Assembly (NCBI GenBank): GCA_003993805.1
Contig: RSEF01000012.1
Span: 6,902,675 to 6,966,674, forward strand
Reading direction: 5' to 3'
DNA length: 64,000 nt
Origin: Himantopus leucocephalus
Lineage: Eukaryota > Chordata > Aves > Charadriiformes > Recurvirostridae
Shown: positions 26,760-39,780 of the stretch, piece after piece
How positions within the stretch are numbered: position 1 is the first letter of the stretch
Layout: the number at the start of each line of letters is the position of its first letter
Program-made: the position numbers and the translations under genes
Notes under the pieces: generated by a model
The model's input: the letters and a program-made list of their open reading frames with translations, nothing else
Told to the model about the DNA's origin: nothing
Databases searched by the model: none

Positions 26760-27249
26760 TTTTCTTTATATCAGCAAGAAAACTTGCAGTCTGAAACCTT
26801 TTACTGTTTCCTCGTGACATTCCCTACGTAGCATGCAGGCAAACAGCTAGGAAGAAGTATTTCATCGTATGATTGAAGATCACATTGTTTCCTACAGTAC
26901 CACCTGGGTTCTCAAAAAGTAATGTCTACATAGAAACAAAATAATAACAATTGAAAACTAAAGGACACCAAACAGGACTTTTAAAATTATCACAGGGTTT
27001 GGGTTTTTATTGAGCTTCTGCTCATTTGCGCCTCACAAGGTAGGAGCTCCTCTCTCTGAATTATATGGCTAACAATCTCTCTTTCTTTTGTGAACTCATT
27101 GAATGCCATCTATAAACACGTTCACTGACTCAAACTACAATATGGTGAGCCAAAAGCCAGGCATGTTTAAAGAATCTGATGAGGGGAAAAGGAGGATGGA
27201 AAGAAGTGAGACAGAGAGAAACCTGCAATTATCAATAGGATGGATTTTC

Positions 27250-27430
27250 TTCCCTTTTTGACAGGGATAGAGTTACCAAACCTGTTATTACGTGGCCCTA
27301 ATTACATATCTCTGCAATAGATCACTCAGTTAAGGAGAAATATCTACTGACTTGGAAACATCACTAATTGTTCCTTTTTTGTTGGCATACTATCTGATTG
27401 GAGTAATTATAGAGCTGCTTCCCCATTCTC
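27250..27430. promoter_or_regulatory. Candidate conserved non-coding block
   Basis: CTGTTATTACGTGGCCCTAA, TTACATATCTCTGCAATAG, CACTAATTGTTCC and GGAGTAATTATAGAGC lie within 150 bases, giving four TAAT-core sites including palindromic TAATTA (27405). No repeats or frames. Confidence 0.2.
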
Positions 27431-28974
27431 TTTTGCTCTGAAGATTTTGAAGACATATTTCTTCACAGATTGCACAGAATGTAGCATCTTGAATCTCTTC
27501 CTTTTGGCTTTTGTGTTCCTCTTCCCTACCTCTTCCTCACTTGGATAGAATATTGTCTATATTACTGTATGTGAAGAAACCTAGTGCAATCGTTTCAGCA
27601 TCCCGTCATGCTATGCATTGAATATGCTCCAAGAAGTCCTTGCTTTCAATCATTATTAAGTTCTTCCACTAATTTTATCCAATATTCGACTTCCAGATTA
27701 TCGCATGTAGCAAAAAGGAGAAAAAAAAAATATTTTACACCTATGCAATGGCTTATCTTTTTAATAGAAGTAGTTAGCTAATTGGCTTTGATATACTGAA
27801 ATCAAGCTTTAACTGTCTGGGAGATATCTATCTAGGGAATGTCAGCAAGTTATTTAACAAGAAGCTGCAAATACAGCTGTAGCTGCCATAAACAGGTCAC
27901 ACGGCAACACAAAAGCTACAGCACAGAATCGAAACAGGAGCATACAGTAATGCATTAAGGCCCTTTAGTAGGCAGGACTTACAGATTTTTACTGATTTTT
28001 GCACTGAGCCCAATAGCTTGTGTCTGCCTTCCGAGCAGATCTTAGAGAAAGACATTGCACCATGACTGAAAGATCCAGCGGTGCTGAAGACCTGCAGCCC
28101 CTCTTGAGAGGTTTTTCCTACCGAACTTGACAGTTCTACGTCCCCCATTTATTGCCACCTTGAATTAAGACAAATTAAACCTCCTGACATACAAACTTCT
28201 CCAGCTGCAGCTCTTCTCACCCTGACGTGCACAGAGCATTTTATTCCAACTACAGACACTGATCTTTACTAATACTCTTCAGGTCAAATCTTCTGCTCTC
28301 CTGCCATGTTTTTGGCTTTCCTTTCCCTTCTAAAACAATCAAAATAGCAAGGAAAAAAGTTTTATGCCAAACTTCCGCGTTTTGCTATAGAAATGAATCA
28401 GAGTTACAATCTCCAGCACTTTCAGGAGATTGCAATCTCCTGAACACGTATCTCTGGAAGCCACCATTCAGTCACATGCTTCAAGGGCAACTAACTAAAG
28501 TTCACTTTTACTGGCATCAGAGTTCATTTCTTCCATGAAAAATCACCATGAGAAGCCAAAGTTCAGAAGTCCCTCTGTCTTTCCCCTCATCCTGTGTCAT
28601 GGGCTTTATAATAGTTTAAAAGAAAAATCGTCATCTCATTCATTATGCCCATCCCATGCAAAGTTTCCTCTTGCCTGGCTGCTTCTCTTCAGATATATAT
28701 GAATAGAAGCAGCAGAAGAGAAATTCAAGAGCTTGGTTTTATGAAGCAGATCTTAAAGCTAGTTCCAAAACCCAGTTTAGTCAGGGGGAAGCCTTATACC
28801 GTGCACAGGTTGTGACCAAGCCTTAAGCCTGGGATGATTTTGTTTATATACTGGACCTGTCTCCTGTCTAAGAAATGCTGTAAGTTTTCCAAGCATCTAT
28901 GCAACCTGATGATATGAAGTTCCTTTATGAAGATGTGTGTCTTTGGAGTAATGAATTTATCACATGATGGAACT

Positions 28975-28988
28975 GTTGCCCTGGTTAC
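28975..28988. promoter_or_regulatory. X-box-like (RFX) motif
   Basis: GTTGCCCTGGTTAC matches the RFX X-box palindrome at 12 of 14 positions. Single motifs of this length are expected occasionally by chance. No promoter is recognisable nearby. Confidence 0.2.
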
Positions 28989-29970
28989 TACAGAATTTTT
29001 TCAACAACAGAGCAAATTGGTATGTAAACAGCAACACTTATCTAACCTATTGGCACAAAAATAACTGCTGACAAGTGCATTCCACACACTCCAAAGGCCC
29101 TGTCCAGCTCAAATGTACTTCCTTTTTCAGAGCCCTCCTTTATTCGGATCCTATTCCTTAGTTCAGTTAAGTACTTCTCAGCATCCTAAAAGACCCCGAT
29201 AACACCAACACCAATAGTATTCAGCTGCTAAAGACATCTTTTTCCTTTTACTTGGGTTGAATGCCATCCAGACATCAAACACATGGAAATAATGTCCAAG
29301 TACTGCATCCCCTATCAATCTGATGTCAACAGTAGGCTATTCCTTATCCGATTAAATGCTAAACTGAGAAGACGATTGCTCAGAAGGTCAAATAACCTAA
29401 GCTTATTGCCCCTCTTGGCTGGCATTTTTAATAAAGGATTCCTGGTGTTGAAAACAACGGTCAACAGAAACACGAATTCCTTCCCTCCCCCAGATAAGAC
29501 TGGAAGGGTCTCTACATTAGAGGTCAGACCTCGTGTTCATAGAAATTAATATGGTTCCACCACGTTCAGTGGGGTAATAGTCAGCATAGGAAGTAAGTAC
29601 GTTCAGTTGTGCACGCTTGAAACCTTCACAGAATAAATTACATAAAGAAGCAACTACATAGCTTAAGACCCATCTTCTTCCCCAACTCCCTGTGTAAACA
29701 CCAGTGCATGCTTCTAGCACTCTACGCACTGGGTTGCTGAGCAATGCTGAAGGTACGCACACTTTGTTATGTTTTCTTCAATTACATGATTTTTTTTTTA
29801 ATTGTATGCAAAAGCATGGCCAACTACTACCTTGGTAACTATCACACATATTACAGAGTGCTTTTTACCTTTAAGATTGCCTACCTTTTCAGTAGAATAT
29901 ATTAGCTTTCCTTTTAAGAAATTACCATTTTTTTTATGTGCGCTAAGCTTCAACAGAAGACTATATAGTT

Positions 29971-30040
29971 TCATAGTCCATTAACGGTTAGACTTGATGA
30001 TCTTAGAGGTCTTTTCCAACCTAAAGGACTCTATGACTTT
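29971..30040 (+). mobile_element. CR1 LINE, 3'-terminal fragment
   Basis: Severely 5'-truncated copy of the chicken-repeat-1 (CR1) non-LTR retrotransposon, keeping only the extreme 3' end. The core reads GACTTGATGATCTTAGAGGTC, then TTTTCCAACCTAAAGGACTC and TATGAC, which is the usual CR1 order: a GATGATCTT block, the TCCAACC block, then a decayed terminal ATTCTATGA-type 8-mer. The short length fits CR1, whose copies in bird genomes are usually truncated by incomplete reverse transcription. No reading frame survives. The left boundary is approximate; sequence before about 29970 does not resemble CR1. Confidence 0.9.
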
Positions 30041-33000
30041 ATAAAGAAGCCTCTCTCAACTGCTCAAACAGTGCTACATTACAGAATGCTTATACCCAAA
30101 TTCTTTATTAATGAACTCTAAAAGACAAAGTTTTCCTCAAAAATGTACTTATCTGAATGCCCTGTTACTCTCCAACTCGGTCCCTTCTGGGCACTTCCCT
30201 TCGACACTTCCTTCTAGGAAGAAGGATTATCTCCTTTTGTCCATTTCCCTGTAAGAACTTATCTATGTAGGAACTAGTTTTATATGAAGAGCCAGAGAAG
30301 ATTACACATTAACATCATGTCATGTACTGTGACGACTATACTGAACTGTACAAGGCAGACGTAGCCCCAACTAGCTGGAATGGGAAGGGACTATCTAGTC
30401 TCATGGACGTGACATGATGTACCATGCCAGCCAGTGCTAAAGCCCATTTCAGCTGCTCTTCCAGCCCTACTCCACTGAGAAGTCTGCACGTGGTTTACAA
30501 AACGTAAGAGGCACCTAAAAAACCAACTCGGCAGCATATTTCTTCTAATAGGCAGCATCAAAGATGTTGTGAAATTTTCCAGTGAAAATTGTGAAAGCTC
30601 CATGGCAAAACAAAAACGCCCTATGAAAATCCAACTGCTACGGATACGTGTATATTCACGGTAGGAATTTCTATAAATGACTTACTTGCAACAGCCATTT
30701 CTGTGCGGTGACGTAAGTACACCTACGAGCTGGGGATACACGCAGTTGAGAATGGTTTCTCTGCATGTTGTGATGCACAAGATAAAATTATTATAAAGAT
30801 GTGGGCCTCGACTATGCTTTAACACCATTTTGGCTACCTGGCTGTTGCTCTTGTTTTAAAATGAGACATCAAGAAAGTTGCTATCTTTTCAGTCTGTTAG
30901 AGGATTTAAGAAACAGTGTAACATAGTATGGCAGTTTATTAACTATTCTCTTGTGCACATAAAAGTAGCACAGAAAACTTAAAGGTGAAGCCCAAGTTCA
31001 GACAAACTAAGATGTTTATTTCAACTGGATAAATTTAGACTGATGGGGTAATGAAAGGGGCATTGACAACCACTTGTGAGCTCCTTTAACATATCTATTT
31101 TCAGGAAATGTAACATCTGGTGTATACCACATCCATTATCCTATCTGTCCAACTTAAGTGCACACAAATAATATATGTGCATGACTGATTTCCCTGCTGA
31201 TGTCTTTATTATTACTTTGAGCAGATGAAATCTAGACCAGTCTTTTACTGTTACATTTTGTTTTCTGCATTCCAATGTCAAATTGCTTAATTATGTGATA
31301 TTTGGTCACACTCTGTAAAAGTTTTTTTGCTGTCATTCTACTGCCCAGTAGTTAGAACAACAAACAGAAAAGCAAGACGAAGTGCAGGAACAAGAATTAT
31401 TTTTCAACTCAAAACTGTATCAGTTCATAACCGCATTACTTACAAAAACCAGAAGCAAAAGCATTAATGATTTGTCAGGGACACAGTAGCTAAAACTAGA
31501 AACTGCTTCCTGTGATTAGTAGGCTAAGAGCAGGAGGGCCCGTTCTGAGCTCACATCCTGACCTCTCGCTCCCCGCGGGCCCTGGACTCCACCCCATCGC
31601 CTCTGCCTGCAGCCCACGATTCCTGGCTGCGTTTTCGCAACTCATTTCAAAGCCATCCAAACTTGATTAAGTAACTTCACTTGCCATAGAAACGACTCCA
31701 GCCCAGCGCGATAGACTGCTCCAGTGTGATGCGAGATCAGCATTGGTGAGCATAAACGCTTTCACATCAAACTCGATGTATTAAAGAGCAGACGGTCCTG
31801 TAATTAGTAACAGAGAAAATAAGTGATCCTAACTTTGTCCTCATCGGTATTTTCCTGGGCTGGAGAGAGAACAGTCTTATAAAGAAGAACTACTGTTTTA
31901 TCAAAACTGAAGGGAGCACTTGTTTGGCTTTATGGAACATCAAGTTCAGAGCATCTGAACTTCCACAGGACAGTGTTTCATATACAAATAAGACCCTCAT
32001 GAAAAAAAAAATAGCCCTAGGCTCATCTTGCCTTCCCCAGTAGCTACACATTTACATTTTGACAGGAAAACAGCTCTCAGAAGAAGCAACTGCTTTCAAA
32101 TTTTCTGATGTAAACTGTGTTTGTCCCAAGTTTTTCAAGCTGGCAAAACTTCCATTTCAAAGCAACCTGTACCACAATGGAACCCGCGAGCTCTCTTGCT
32201 GCTTTAAAATGGGGGAAAAAAGAGCACTACCACAGATACCCAATTTTTAGAGCTGGCTAACCCAGAGCAGCAGCATGCCACCGCCAAGATGCTCAGGACG
32301 CTGCTGCCCAGCAGGAGGGGTGCAGGCAGCCTGCTGTCCTACCAACGGCACCTCCGGGCTGCCAACAGCCTTTCCCAGCAGCGAGTACCACAGCCCAACT
32401 CCTCCTCTCCACAGCTTGCAGGTGACACCGAGCTGCGCGCTGCAACTGCCTGGCTGCTCTAGCACCTCTGGGGACTCATGTGGCTGCTCTACCCCCCCAA
32501 AAATCAAACTTATAGATTAAGAATACTACTTTAAAAGTGCCCTAAAGGCCACACACAAACTTGGAACCGGTACAAGGCAAATTAAATGAGTGGGAGATGA
32601 AAGATTTTAATAAGCATTGAGAGCAGTATAATTTTGAATCAGTCACACCAGTCATTTCTTGGGCATGGAACTGAGCACCAGAAAAAGAACCAGGAGCCTG
32701 AATCCCAAATATCCATCGGACTCCAGCATTTGCAAATAAATCTCTGGAAGCAGAGCACGGGGAGGTGGGCTAGTAACGGCCGTGGTGAAACCACGTGTGG
32801 ACATAGGGTGCTGAAGGGCTACTGGATTTGAGTGTTGCCATCTTTTTGGTAATCTTCACTGCCCGGACTGTTGCTTCTTCAGGACTGAGGGTAGGAAAAA
32901 GAGGGAACATATCGGGGGGAGGTGAAGGAATCAAAAGCTAAGAAATGATGCATACAGAAGCTCTGCCCCTTCACTTTTATCTGAGCTTTATCACATTCCC

Positions 33001-36000
33001 GCTCCTGGGGACATCCCTCTCAGTGCCTGCATCCTCTGTCCAAATTTCAGCTTGTAGGAGTCCTCAGTAACACCTCCCCTTTTCTCAGTGGGAAAAGGGA
33101 ACTTACAAGCAGAGAGAGACTGGAGACAGAAAGGATGCAAGCAGTCAAAGAACATTGTATACTGAGCCTCTCCTTTGATAGATACCGGCATTGCCGAGGA
33201 ACCAGAAGAAGTCAAAGGAGAATATTGGGCCATATAAACACAGGTGCTTTAAAATTAAGACAAGGCAAAAAGTCAATACCTAACACAACGTTCCAACGGG
33301 CTGACTAAAAATACTCTGTCGTCCGAGCACTTAAGACATGGGAGCTCAGAGTCAGGTTCATGGCAGCATAACAAAGAAGGACCACTAACACCTGGGCTGC
33401 CCTTACTGCAGACTTACTGAAAGTTATGCTTCCAAAAATCCCTCTAAAACATTCCCTTCACTTATCAGCTATTGGGCTAAGAGTTACAAACTCTATTTTG
33501 CCTTTCCTGAGACAGGCTATGAAATTCAGTCCTGAAACAAGATACACTTGATCTCTCAGGGTAGATGCGTACCTCAAACCACATCTTTCTTTACAAGATT
33601 GAGAGAGCGAAAAAACAAGGCAGAAAAGAAAAAAAACTCTGGAAGTAAAGCAATTCATGCCGTGCTGCCCTAATTCACCCCTTCAAGGATGCCTCAACAC
33701 AGCAGGTACATCGCTCATGCTCCACCATCGCAAACAGATGCTTTGGAAGAGGACTCGGAAGCCCTGAAGGCCAGGGTCATCACTCCTCTAGCTAGAGCAG
33801 GCTGCAATGACAAACCTACTTAACAAGAGCTACCTACAAATGGTCCTCACTTGCAGACTGGCAAGATGACATCATTCATTACCTACCCATAAGACTTGTC
33901 ACCCATGGCGTCATAACTGCCCAAATTTAATTGGGAACAAGAGAAGGTATATCTCAGTACAAAAAGGGAAAGCCCTTCTCAGAGCAAGACAGAAAAAGCT
34001 CCTTCACCACCACATCACTCCACCGCGCAACGTGATGTCACTAAGGGAGCAGCTGAAACCCGGAACCCATGCGGACAAAATATTAGAATTCAGATTTTCA
34101 GAATGCCAAACATTGTCTTTATCTCAGTCCTTCCTCACAAGTAGTTGCTCTGGCAGCGCCTAAAGTGAACCAGTCCAACCAACTATGCCCTCAGGACTGG
34201 AAACGCTTCACATCATGTTGCATGCTTGCCATGTGTCTTAAATCTATTTTTCTAGTTTCTCCAAAACATTGGGTCTGTGTTACCTTAACTCTTGATTTGA
34301 GGAATTTGGAAACTTCAGTGAAGATATATTAATGTGTTGGAATACCTTAAGTCCTCTTATTGAGCTCATATAGCATAATCTTAACTTTATGAATTATTTT
34401 CATCATGTATTTAAACCATTAAAATGGCTGTTTTGTGTGTTATTTGACAAGAAGAAAATTAAAGACAACTTTTTTGAAAATGGATCACAAACATCCAGGT
34501 CACCTGGTATTCCTCAAAATATTATTTTTCATTTTAAACTAGTCTGAAAAGTGCTTTTGGAACAGTACCATCTCTGCATAGGCGAAATGCTATTGAAAGA
34601 AGAAAAAAAAAATCAACATGCACTGAATGTTGCAAGAAATGAGGAGGATAGAAGGTTTCGAAACAGCAAACATTGGCCAAATACGTAAATAAATGTACAG
34701 GTATGTCATTACGAAGGCATCTAGTACAGATGCACAGCAAGCAAAATGTCAGCTAAGTCTCCCCCAGCCCGTTAATTAGTAATAAGCACAGAATGTCATT
34801 TTGTCTACCCCAATGAGATGAAGGGCAGCGTGTGCAGAGAGATGCTATTCTCTGAACCCAGATGCTCGGGACTCTGTGCTTCCAAACTCTAAATCAAAGA
34901 ATGCCCTGCATTACCATACAAGTGCAATCACAACAGTTGGACTTTTATGCTGATGCAACATCCCCCGTTTCCTTACTCGATATGGAAGCCAAAACAAACG
35001 TGGAGGGTGAACATTAATATTTCAAGACCCACACAGACACACAAAAACATACTAAATGAGCATGCTGAACACTGCTCTCAAGGAACCATTCTACTCCGTC
35101 CCACCCCCATCACACTTTCCATATGAAGTTGCTATGGTGATGATAATTATTCTTGATCAGCAGGATACAGTAATTATTGCAATAAAAATCACGTAGGGCT
35201 TGTCACTACATGTGAGAGACAGGGATTGTCTCTTCAATTATGCACCCTTCTCTGCCCTCCCCCACCTTTTAAGGTAGGGTGTTGGAGGGTTTTTTGTTGC
35301 AATTATGTAGTGAAAGATATGAAATTCAATTATTTCTCGTTAATATTACCTTTGCAAGAGATGATTGGCAGTTGCTAGCAGCTGTTTGGATGATTCCAAC
35401 AAGGCAGTCTCTGATCATTTCCACAACAAAGGAGGTAAACTTGATTTGGTTTGAGAGAATTTATTGCAAAACTTAAATGGCTTAGTATTTTGAATCACAT
35501 TTTGAAGTGTTTTAAATAGCGGCCTAAAGGTTTGCAACCAATGAAGTCCCTCACTTCTCCGGTTTGATACTTAGCTCATGGATGCGGTATTTTAACCTCA
35601 AGAGAAGAGTCCCCGTACTTCCAGTCCGCATGCTGGCAGCTTCCTGCTGGACGAGTCCGCGGCCAGGACGGCGCCAATCCAGCAGGAACCCTGGTTCTAG
35701 AGCAGCGCAATGGATCCAAACAATGCGTCTGCTCTTACCTGATCAGCTCTACAGCGACTTCCCCTAAGACTTGTTTACCCCCTATTTGTCATTTTAATTG
35801 GTAGACCTTCATTTTCAAAGTAGTTGCAAAACTGATATGATTGATGGAGAAAGTAACGTGATATCAATATTCTGAAGCCATCCGTCACGAGTACTAATCT
35901 TATATATAACTGTACATTGAAACCTTTCGAGAAATCAATCTTCTCTTTTGTGTGCCTAAGTGCACACAAAATGTTAACATATACATATATACAAAAAATA

Positions 36001-36450
36001 CTTTGCTTTAGGATATCTGTTGTACGTTAAGCTGGAATAACCACCGATCGGCTGAGTCACTCTTGACGAGGTTTTGGGTATTTGATGCTTTGGATATTGC
36101 TTACAAACTGTGTCAGACGTACTGCCCAAGTGTTTGTATTCTCCCCTGAGACCATAAGCTTCCCTTTCGTTACCCGTGGATCAGGCAGAATCTATCTAAA
36201 TTGCACATTACGATATTTTGTTTCATCTCTACATTTTGTAACTATTTCAAAAGAAGTAGAGGGAAACCATTATCAGACAATATTTTCAGAAGGTCATACG
36301 TTGGACAATAGCATAGCAGAAATCAATCAGCATTTCAGTAACGCAAACATTTCAAAGAGCAGAAAAAGTTGTTTATGCTACTGTAAGATCTGCTGAACCA
36401 ACAGGTTTTTAAACACTGCCTTAGGAAGGTAACCGTGGTTTTTTTAGTAC
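30041..36450. other. Non-coding stretch, no gene seen
   Basis: Unique sequence with GC-richer patches at 31540-31640 and 32245-32510. The latter has 80-codon frames on both strands with low-complexity composition, so neither is credible. No transposon similarity beyond the CR1 end at the left border. Confidence 0.6.
35090..35260. promoter_or_regulatory. Candidate regulatory block with X-box-like and TAAT sites
   Basis: GTTGCTATGGTGAT at 35128-35141 resembles the RFX X-box (GTTRCCATGGYAAC) with mismatches mainly in the right half. It is directly followed by GATAATTATTCTTGATCAG and CAGTAATTATTGCAATAAAA. The combination and lack of repeats suggest an enhancer. Speculative. Confidence 0.2.
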
Positions 36451-36506
36451 CTATATGACACAATCTTTTGTTATACTTCTATATGACATAATGTTTTGTA
36501 GTTATT
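36451..36506. repeat. Imperfect 28-bp tandem duplication, two copies
   Basis: Unit one (36451-36478) starts CTATATGACACAATCTTTTG and unit two (36479-36506) starts CTATATGACATAATGTTTTG. The 3' thirds have drifted. AT-rich and not associated with a known element. Confidence 0.75.
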
Positions 36507-36972
36507 AATATGGGGCTAATCTTACAGGCATCTCATCTGCTCTCAATGGAATGGGAGTGGGGCCAGATTCTTAAGTATGCAAAAATCCAAGAAAAAGATT
36601 TATCTGTCTATCAGCATGTATTCATTACACTAAAATTGTTATTTGCTCACTATCAGCGTACCCAGGACTTCACAATGTACAGAAATTAGACAGCCTCTAT
36701 CAAATAGGCATGGCAGGTTTAGGGGGAGCAACAAGCATTCTGCCTCCCTTGAACATAAGCCAAGACGGAGAAGCTCGCAGTCTAGAGCCTCTGCAGGGAA
36801 CGCAACCATGTTTTTTCCCCATATCACAGGAGACAACAGAAAGGGAAGTTGGCAAATTGCCTGCTAAATGCTTTTGACAGGTCTGTTTGGTTCATGCATT
36901 TGGCCAGCTGCAATTTTAAAGTATGACAATTACAAGTCTCTCTCAAAGCAACGTAAGCTGGCATTTTAGACA

Positions 36973-37060
36973 AGGATCCTGGAACCAGGATTCACGGTCT
37001 ACTGCCCACTTACCACGAGCTTCCTCTGTGACCTTGACCACACCGCTCAGATTTATACTT
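36973..37060 (+). mobile_element. MIR-core-like SINE fragment
   Basis: The stretch has GATCCTGGAACCAGGATTC, then TACTGCCCACTTACCACGAG, then CTCTGTGACCTTGACCACAC and GCTCAGATTT. This follows the order of the MIR/CORE-SINE body: 'tctggagccagactgcc', 'gccacttactagc', 'tgtgtgaccttgggcaagtca', 'ctca'. The TGTGACCTTG core is the most diagnostic piece. CORE-SINE relics predate the bird-mammal split, so one in a bird is plausible. The 3' part beyond about 37060 cannot be followed. Length and divergence leave room for coincidence. Confidence 0.45.
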
Positions 37061-37536
37061 AAAACCCAATAATTTGAAGGTTTTCAATTTTGGGAGGCTT
37101 TCACAAGACCCCAGATCTTAGTGCTGACACCCCTGTCAAGTGAAACGATGTCTTTGTCCTTCTTGACACGTCACACATCTTAAACATAAAAAGCACCCAA
37201 CTGTTCATAAAATACTTTGGAATCACTTAACACACAAGCTATCACAGCATTAATTCAGCATCATCTGAACCAACCGATGTTTGTCTTTTGGACAGGCTGA
37301 CCACCGGGACCTTCCGCTGTGTCTTCAAGTGACATTTCTCAATTAGTTACCTAAATCCCAACTCGTACATACAGCATGTTTCCAAAATGAAGCCAAATAC
37401 CACCTCGAGCTGAAGCCTTTCCATCATTTTGTTGTTTGTTGCCGTCTCAAGTTACACCCTGAATGTTCTATTTTCTGATAGTCTAATTCAAGATAAAACA
37501 ATGTTTTTCTTGTCAGAGAAATCTGTAGATCTTTTG

Positions 37537-37552
37537 CACACACACACACACA
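37537..37552. repeat. (CA)8 microsatellite
   Basis: Eight uninterrupted CA units, followed by a looser CA-rich stretch to about 37573. Possibly polymorphic. Confidence 0.95.
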
Positions 37553-38639
37553 AATACCCTACACACTCACATGCATACCCTAGGACTGGCTGGCTATTAA
37601 TTAACAGCTGCTTGGCTAACGTGCCTTCCCCCACCCCCCAGCACATCTTATTTTCTAAATTTTCCGTCCAGCACACCATACAGAAGGTGATCAGTGTTTT
37701 CCTTTCTATGTGAAGTATGCAGACCTCTCTGCCCCAACAAGACAATGTTTCACTTGTTCACCTTCCGAAAGGGATGGCTGGAAGATGCACCAGCCTTCCG
37801 CAAGGAGATCAAAGAGCCGCTAAGACATGCTGGTCAAGTATTTCCCTTTCATCTGAATATATTGTTTGTGACCGTATGCCATTCTTAAAGGGTGAAGAAG
37901 GTTTCTAATCATTGCAGGAAGAACACTGAGAGATGACAGCAAAAGAAAAAGAAAGATTAAGAATTGCTTATAAGCAGGTTATTATACGGGAATAGCGGGT
38001 CACATATTTGGAGTAAACTGGATACAGGCTTGAGCAGCAACAAAAAACTAGAAATTCATGGACCATAAAAGATATAATCGTTAAACATTCATACTTTATG
38101 ATGTTGCAGAGATTGCTTTATTCCTGGTGTAAGTATTAAAGTGTGTTAGATACACGATTTGTTTTGCATTTCCGAGAATTAACACTGCACTACAACAAAA
38201 AGGACTTAAATTATTTGCACTACACTTGCTAATTCTGCAGAACCAGAGAATCACCAAATTCATAAAGCAAAGCAGTGCAAGAAAACTCACCTATCTTCTG
38301 AAAACATTTTATAGATAAATTGCAAATGAGACAGACCTTTCTAAACTGAAAAAAAAAAAAAACACCAAACCAGACCACAGAATTTAAAGTTTCTTCTAGT
38401 ACAGATTTTCTTTTAGTTCCCCAATTCAATTTTACAACAGTGAACTGAAATGTATCCAAATTCTGCTTTGTTATTAAATTATCTGTCATAACAAAGCAGG
38501 CCAAACTCCATCTACAACTCATTTGCTTTAAGAATGGGTCCTTTATCCCTAGAAGGGATGTAATAAGATTTCTGTAATTAAAACAGTCAAAGGAATAAAG
38601 ATTTTTTTATTACTATTTTTTATTTCTAATTTTCTATAC

Positions 38640-38874
38640 TGTGGCAGCGCTGAGGGAACAACCAGTGAGGAGCAGCCACCTTGTCAGAGCTTGGGAAGAC
38701 TGCTAGCGGTCCGCTCTCACCGCGGCACGGCTGGAGCCAACAGCCGAGAACAGGCGCAAGCCGCAGCAGGGCTCGTTGCAGCCGCAGCAGGGCTCGTTGC
38801 AGCACAAGGAGGCAAGAGGCTAAACCAAGCCCTGCCACTTCAGGACCCGTTTCGGATTGCCTGGCAGGTAAGCG
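38640..38874 (+). other. GC-rich patch ending in a consensus donor (speculative first exon)
   Basis: A CpG-containing GC-rich island in AT-rich DNA ends CTGGCAG followed by GTAAGC, a near-ideal splice donor at about 38875. It contains the 21-bp tandem duplication. Plus-strand frames of 101 and 137 codons cross it, but neither resembles a known protein and a 116-codon frame exists on the other strand. It could be a non-coding RNA first exon, or an ordinary GC-rich spot. Confidence 0.15.
38760..38801. repeat. Perfect 21-bp tandem duplication, two copies
   Basis: Unit GCCGCAGCAGGGCTCGTTGC plus A, at 38760-38780 and again at 38781-38801 without mismatch. It lies in a short GC-rich patch (38640-38880). 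Being a multiple of three it keeps frame in all readings, but no protein is recognisable. Probably a recent replication-slippage event. Confidence 0.9.
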
Positions 38875-39744
38875 ATTGCAGAGGTGTGGGACATCACAAG
38901 GTATCTGGACTGAAATATGTTCGACCTCCAAGAATTCGAGCTCATTCAAATCCATCAAGTGGTTCAAGTGCAACAAATGTACTGAACGAGGGCTAAGAGC
39001 GAGGGCTGCCGCGTGCCTGACCTCTCCAGAAAGGGAAGAGGTAAAATCCTTGCGGTTTCATAGGTCCCCTGAGGCCAACCCTCTCCCACAGTAACATTGT
39101 GCCAGTAGCCTAAAGGTACCAGCTCCTCTAGATGGTTGCTATTAGTGAAGTTCTACAGTGAATAATCAGCGAAACATGTTAAATCTCAAGAAGCAGATGG
39201 ACCTGCTATGTGTAGATGAGCTGCATCATATTTCTGTCCTGGTCTATTTTAATAGTAATATTTTCACTAAAACAAAATGAAAATAAGCAGTATTAAGTGC
39301 AAGCATCTCCTCTATAAATATTTATCTAAGGAAGAAAAAGTGTCCTTGTGTGCGACCGCAGGTGCACAGACAAACACTCAACACCAAATTCCATAAAATA
39401 GCCTTTGGACAAAAAGCTGAGCAGTGTTTGGACAGATGGCTAGTTTTGCTATAAATGCTTCATTTTACTTCTATTGTTTTTTTCAGGGCAGGGTGCAGTA
39501 CTGGAAAAAAAAATATCTATAGCACCCTTCACTTCCCATGAATTATACAAATAAGAGTTTACCACAATCCATGAATAAATTGCAAGGTCACTAAAACATT
39601 CGAGATACGTGGCTTTTCACAGAATATATATAGCACTAAGGACAAGCTGCGGGAGTCCTGCTTGCAAAGAAGCAACGAGGAAAGTTGAAAGCCTCAGGGG
39701 TCCAAAACTGAAAGACTAAAGAGTCCCATAAAAACTGAGAGGGG

Positions 39745-39752
<8 letters not shown>

Positions 39753-39780
<28 letters not shown>

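Noticed and set aside
36082..36396. 104-codon plus-strand frame
   Set aside because: No domain, signal peptide or family resemblance; length is compatible with chance in 64 kb.
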